Of a stretch of 7,860 nt of DNA, positions 5,421 through 7,860 are shown one piece after another; the first letter of the stretch is position 1, and each line of letters starts with the position of its first letter. Origin of the DNA: an uncultured Bacilli bacterium (lineage in GTDB: Bacteria; Bacillota_I; Bacilli_A; RF39; UBA660); assembly GCA_947584955.1 (NCBI GenBank), contig CANPWS010000058.1, positions 1 through 7,860 of the forward strand, read 5' to 3'. The notes beneath the pieces are model-generated. The model worked only from the letters and a program-made list of their open reading frames with translations. It did no database searches and had not been told where the DNA came from. A program made the position numbers and the translations under genes.

Positions 5421-6926
5421 TTATTTTGTTATTAAACTTTGTCCTGTCATTTCATTTGGCACTTTTAAATTAAATAATTCAAGTATTGTTGGTGCTATAT
5501 CTTTTAAAGATCCTTCTTTTTTTAATTTTAAATTATTTTCTGTTATTATAAAAAATACTTTATTGTTAGTATGTGCTGTATTAACTGTGCCATCTTCGTT
5601 TAGCATTTTTTCGCAGTTACCATGATCTGCGGTTACTAAGAATGTGTATTTATCTTGATATTTATTAATTAGTTGTCCAAGGCATTTATCTACTGTTTCG
5701 ACTGCTATTAAGGCTTTTTCGTATTTTCCAGTATGTCCAACCATATCACAGTTAGCATAATTTAAAACTATTAAATCATATTCTTTTTCATTTATTGCTT
5801 TTTCTAATTCTTCGTTTATTTCCATTGCACTCATTTCTGGTTTTAAATCATAAGTTGCCACTTTTGGGGAAGGAACTAATATCCTTTTTGACATAGCTAG
5901 TTCTCTTTCTTTTCCACCATCAAAAAAATAAGTTACATGAGCATACTTTTCTGTTTCGGCAATTCTAAGCTGGCTTAAACCTAAATTATCTATATATACT
6001 CCAAGAGGATTATCAATTTTATCTAATGAAAAGGCATATTTAGTTTTTAACTTTTCATTTACCATCATCATTGATACTATATCTAAATTATTTATTTTTT
6101 TTGTACTAAATTCTTTGAAATTATCATCTGTTAAAACTGTTAATATTTCTCTTAATCTATCTGGTCTAAAATTATAGACAATTATTCCATCATTATTATC
6201 AATTATTGCTTTTTTATCAAATAAAGCAGGATTTATAAATTCATCTGTTATTCCTTGTTCATAACTTTTTTCTATGAAATTGCTTACTGTATCTGTAGTA
6301 TATTCTTTTCCATTTACCATTACATCATAACTTTTTTTTATTCTTTCATAACGATTATCTCTATCCATAACATAGTATCTTCCACTTATACTAGCTATTA
6401 TGCCTATTTTTAACTCTTTTATTTTATCTTCAAGCATTTTAACAAATTTAATTGATGATTTTGTATCAGTATCTCTTCCATCTGTAAATACATGAATATA
6501 AACTTGTTCTAAATTGTTTTCTTTACACATTTCCAATAGTTTAAATAAATGATAAATACTAGAATGTACTCCTCCATCAGATAAAAGACCCATTAGATGT
6601 AATTTTGAATTATTATCTTTAACATGTTTTATTACATGCAAAAATTCTTTATTTGTTTTAAATTCATTATTTTTTATTTTTCTATTTATATATTCTAAAG
6701 ACTGATATATTACTTTTCCTCCGCCTATTGTCATATGTCCTACTTCGCTATTTCCCATTTGTCCTTCAGGTAATCCTACATATGTTCCTGATGCTTCTAT
6801 TAATGTATTAGGGTAATTTTTAAGTAAATAGTCTATATTTGGTGTTTTAGCATTATAAAATGCATTTCCTTTGGTATTATTAGTTACTCCTAGACCATCT
6901 AAAATACATAGCATTATTTTTTTCAT
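5421..6926 (-). CDS. gpmI: 2,3-bisphosphoglycerate-independent phosphoglycerate mutase
   Basis: This cytoplasmic Mn2+-dependent enzyme interconverts 3- and 2-phosphoglycerate in glycolysis. From ATG 6926 the protein has 501 residues, close to the about 510 of the family. It shows the first metal-site Asp in ILDG (D10), the phosphoserine motif GLPEGQMGNSEVGH with nucleophile S60, TDGRD, ASISGRYYVMDRD, YNFRPDR, RIAETEKYAHVTYF, SPKVATYDLKPEMSA, DMVGHTG and TADHGN. All are typical, so it should be active. The frame is open further up to an ATG at 6995, but that extension has no match to the family and contains a TATAAT box (6963-6958). ATG 6941, directly after AAAGAAAGG, is a second candidate. 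Neither start has an ideal ribosome-site spacing. Other glycolytic genes (pgk, tpiA, eno) are not nearby. It is first in a unit with two membrane-protein genes. Confidence 0.94.
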   Translation of the reverse strand: MKKIMLCILDGLGVTNNTKGNAFYNAKTPNIDYLLKNYPNTLIEASGTYVGLPEGQMGNSEVGHMTIGGGKVIYQSLEYINRKIKNNEFKTNKEFLHVIKHVKDNNSKLHLMGLLSDGGVHSSIYHLFKLLEMCKENNLEQVYIHVFTDGRDTDTKSSIKFVKMLEDKIKELKIGIIASISGRYYVMDRDNRYERIKKSYDVMVNGKEYTTDTVSNFIEKSYEQGITDEFINPALFDKKAIIDNNDGIIVYNFRPDRLREILTVLTDDNFKEFSTKKINNLDIVSMMMVNEKLKTKYAFSLDKIDNPLGVYIDNLGLSQLRIAETEKYAHVTYFFDGGKERELAMSKRILVPSPKVATYDLKPEMSAMEINEELEKAINEKEYDLIVLNYANCDMVGHTGKYEKALIAVETVDKCLGQLINKYQDKYTFLVTADHGNCEKMLNEDGTVNTAHTNNKVFFIITENNLKLKKEGSLKDIAPTILELFNLKVPNEMTGQSLITK

Positions 6927-6957
6927 GTTTATTTTTACCATACCTTTCTTTATTTTT

Positions 6958-6986
6958 ATTATACACCATATTTTCTTTAAAATAAA
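6958..6986 (-). promoter_or_regulatory. possible promoter of the gpmI unit
   Basis: A perfect -10 TATAAT (6963-6958) lies 22-32 nt upstream of the likely gpmI starts. The hexamer at 17-bp spacing is TTTATT (6986-6981), a poor -35. The call rests on the -10 box and on its place between the hairpin at 7008-7045 and gpmI. Confidence 0.4.
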
Positions 6987-7005
6987 GTCTTCCATTTTTA
7001 TTTAC

Positions 7006-7045
7006 AAAAAAACTATAAATGCATTTATATACACATATAGTTTTT
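7006..7045. terminator. hairpin with A/T flanks between the IS and gpmI, probable bidirectional terminator
   Basis: AAAAACTATA (7008-7017) pairs with TATAGTTTTT (7036-7045) around an 18-nt loop that can pair a little further. The A/T flanks give a T run after the stem on either strand. It would stop minus-strand transcripts coming from the IS or from the former upstream gene before they reach gpmI. The apparent IS end begins 3 bases beyond the stem. Confidence 0.55.
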
Positions 7046-7047
7046 AT

Positions 7048-7070
7048 GGTTCTTCAAGATTGAGGGGACC
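7048..7070. repeat. probable terminal inverted repeat of the ISL3-family element
   Basis: The stretch starting GGTTCTTCAAG and ending GGGGACC lies 11 bases beyond the transposase stop codon, where an IS end is expected. ISL3-family ends usually start with GG followed by a pyrimidine-rich CTT-type stretch, and this fits from memory of the family. The matching right end is outside the window, so the repeat and the 8-bp target duplication usual in this family cannot be checked. The flanking 8 bases would be 7040-7047. Confidence 0.5.
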
Positions 7071-7081
7071 TAAATAAAATT

Positions 7082-7860
7082 TTACGCATATTTTGGAATA
7101 CTGTACTTTGTATGGTATTCCCTTTTTTCTTTTCTAAATATATTTGTGATTATCATTATTCTAGATTTCATATTTCTAAAGTTTCTAAAACCAAATGATA
7201 TTCTTTTTATAAGTTTACAGGTATTATTATTTCTTTCCATTACACCATTACTATATGGATATTCTAATGTATTTTTTATATATTTTGAATATTTTATTAA
7301 AGTATTTAATGTTTTATACATCTGTTTGGAAATATTTTCATATTTTTTATTTATTACTTTATTAAAGCCTATATAATCTCTATGTTGCAAATGATATAGA
7401 ATATCTTGATATAAATCATATGAATTTTCAAAGAACTTATCTTTTGTTAATAAATAATCAACTATATCAACTTCTGTCATTAAATTTTTAAAACATCTAA
7501 ATTTTTGCCATGAATTTGTATTTAAATCAAATCTAGATTTTAATATTAATCTCCAATATCTTTTAAATTTATTTCTGTCTTCTTTATTTTCATTCATGAC
7601 ATTAATTCTAGTTGTATTTAAACTTTTTGTAATTAATTGAACGATATGAAACAAATCAATTATTATTTTAGCATTTGGAAACCATTTTTTAATTAAATCA
7701 ATATAGGGAGCATACATGTCCATAACAACAAATTTAACTCTTTTTCTAGCTTTCTCTGTATAATGAGAAAAATATTTATCTAGGTTATATGTAGTTCTAT
7801 CTAAAACTACATCAATTGTTTTACCATTTTTAGCATTACATATATTAAAAGCATAAGTTT
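7082..7860 (-). CDS. ISL3-family DDE transposase, partial (5' end outside the window)
   Basis: The frame is open to the window edge and gives 259 residues ending on TAA. The ATG at 7723 is internal, since in-frame sequence upstream (TIDVVLD, then VKFVVMDMYAPY) continues the family fold. The visible part holds the second catalytic Asp (D47 of the visible part, in VVMDMYAPY), the DLFHIVQ segment and the catalytic Glu (E208, in YSNGVMERNNN). The closing block KLIKRISFGFRNFRNMKSRI is typical of ISL3 (DDE_Tnp_ISL3) transposases. The N-terminal zinc-finger part and first catalytic Asp are off the window; full-length relatives are roughly 400-430 residues. No frameshift or internal stop is seen, so the gene may be active. 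The protein ends 11 bases before the apparent IS end. Confidence 0.9.
   Translation of the reverse strand, partial: TYAFNICNAKNGKTIDVVLDRTTYNLDKYFSHYTEKARKRVKFVVMDMYAPYIDLIKKWFPNAKIIIDLFHIVQLITKSLNTTRINVMNENKEDRNKFKRYWRLILKSRFDLNTNSWQKFRCFKNLMTEVDIVDYLLTKDKFFENSYDLYQDILYHLQHRDYIGFNKVINKKYENISKQMYKTLNTLIKYSKYIKNTLEYPYSNGVMERNNNTCKLIKRISFGFRNFRNMKSRIMIITNIFRKEKREYHTKYSIPKYA

Larger units (their letters stand above)
7048..7860 (-). mobile_element. ISL3-family insertion sequence, 3' part
   Basis: A probable terminal repeat (7048-7070) and an open, intact-looking transposase C-terminal half mark an ISL3-type element. It extends past the right edge, so its full length and promoter cannot be seen. 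It is inserted next to the hairpin at 7008-7045, upstream of gpmI, without breaking any gene visible here. Confidence 0.75.

Noticed and set aside
6871..7077. Plus-strand open frame across the gpmI start, the intergenic hairpin and the IS end
   Set aside because: It runs through a coding start, a hairpin and an IS boundary, which no conserved gene would do. It has no family features.
7146..7376. Plus-strand open frame inside the transposase gene
   Set aside because: It is antisense to conserved transposase codons, including the catalytic Glu region.
1..7860. CRISPR array, tRNA, rRNA or known riboswitch
   Set aside because: I saw no regularly spaced repeats, no tRNA-like cloverleaf with a TTCRA-type arm, no rRNA segments and no recognisable riboswitch core in the few intergenic stretches.

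Overview
The window is about three-quarters A+T and reads with the standard bacterial code: Trp is TGG throughout and rfbC ends on TGA, so this is not a Mycoplasma-type code. Strong AAGGAGG-like ribosome sites, a TTG start and the protein types suggest a low-GC, cell-walled member of the Bacillota (Bacilli- or Clostridia-like, possibly an uncultured gut lineage). The genus cannot be told from the sequence. Every gene I support is on the minus strand, so transcription runs from high to low coordinates.

From right to left the layout is as follows. (1) 7048-7860 is the 3' part of an ISL3-family insertion sequence: a transposase C-terminal half and a probable terminal inverted repeat, cut by the window edge. 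(2) About 7008-7045 is a hairpin that looks like a bidirectional terminator and separates the IS from the next genes. (3) 6926-3791 is a tight three-gene unit: gpmI (glycolytic phosphoglycerate mutase), an unrecognised single-pass membrane coiled-coil protein, and a membrane-anchored NAGPA-type phosphodiester glycosidase protein of the kind often found with exopolysaccharide genes. (4) 3770-3679 holds a strong extended -10 promoter and a 13-codon leader ORF. (5) 3678-347 is the complete dTDP-L-rhamnose operon in the order rfbA-rfbC-rfbD-rfbB, closed by a hairpin terminator at 287-322. (6) 241-1 is a compact regulatory region for a gene that starts at the left edge.

The four rfb enzymes together turn glucose-1-phosphate and dTTP into dTDP-L-rhamnose, the donor for rhamnose-containing cell-wall polysaccharide or capsule. 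The adjacent NAGPA-domain protein fits a surface-glycan theme. gpmI is central metabolism and is probably only co-transcribed with its neighbours.

The most interesting part is 1-241. An extended -10 promoter, a good ribosome site and a 19-codon ORF run into a G10 tract, followed by a strong hairpin terminator, another ribosome site and an ATG at position 6. With 10 G the leader ORF stops at 116, well before the hairpin. With 9 or 12 G it would stay open through the whole hairpin and stop 6 nt before the next ATG. This looks like a phase-variable, translation-dependent attenuator: slippage in the G tract would decide whether ribosomes disrupt the terminator. That mechanism is inferred from sequence only, and the controlled gene lies outside the window.
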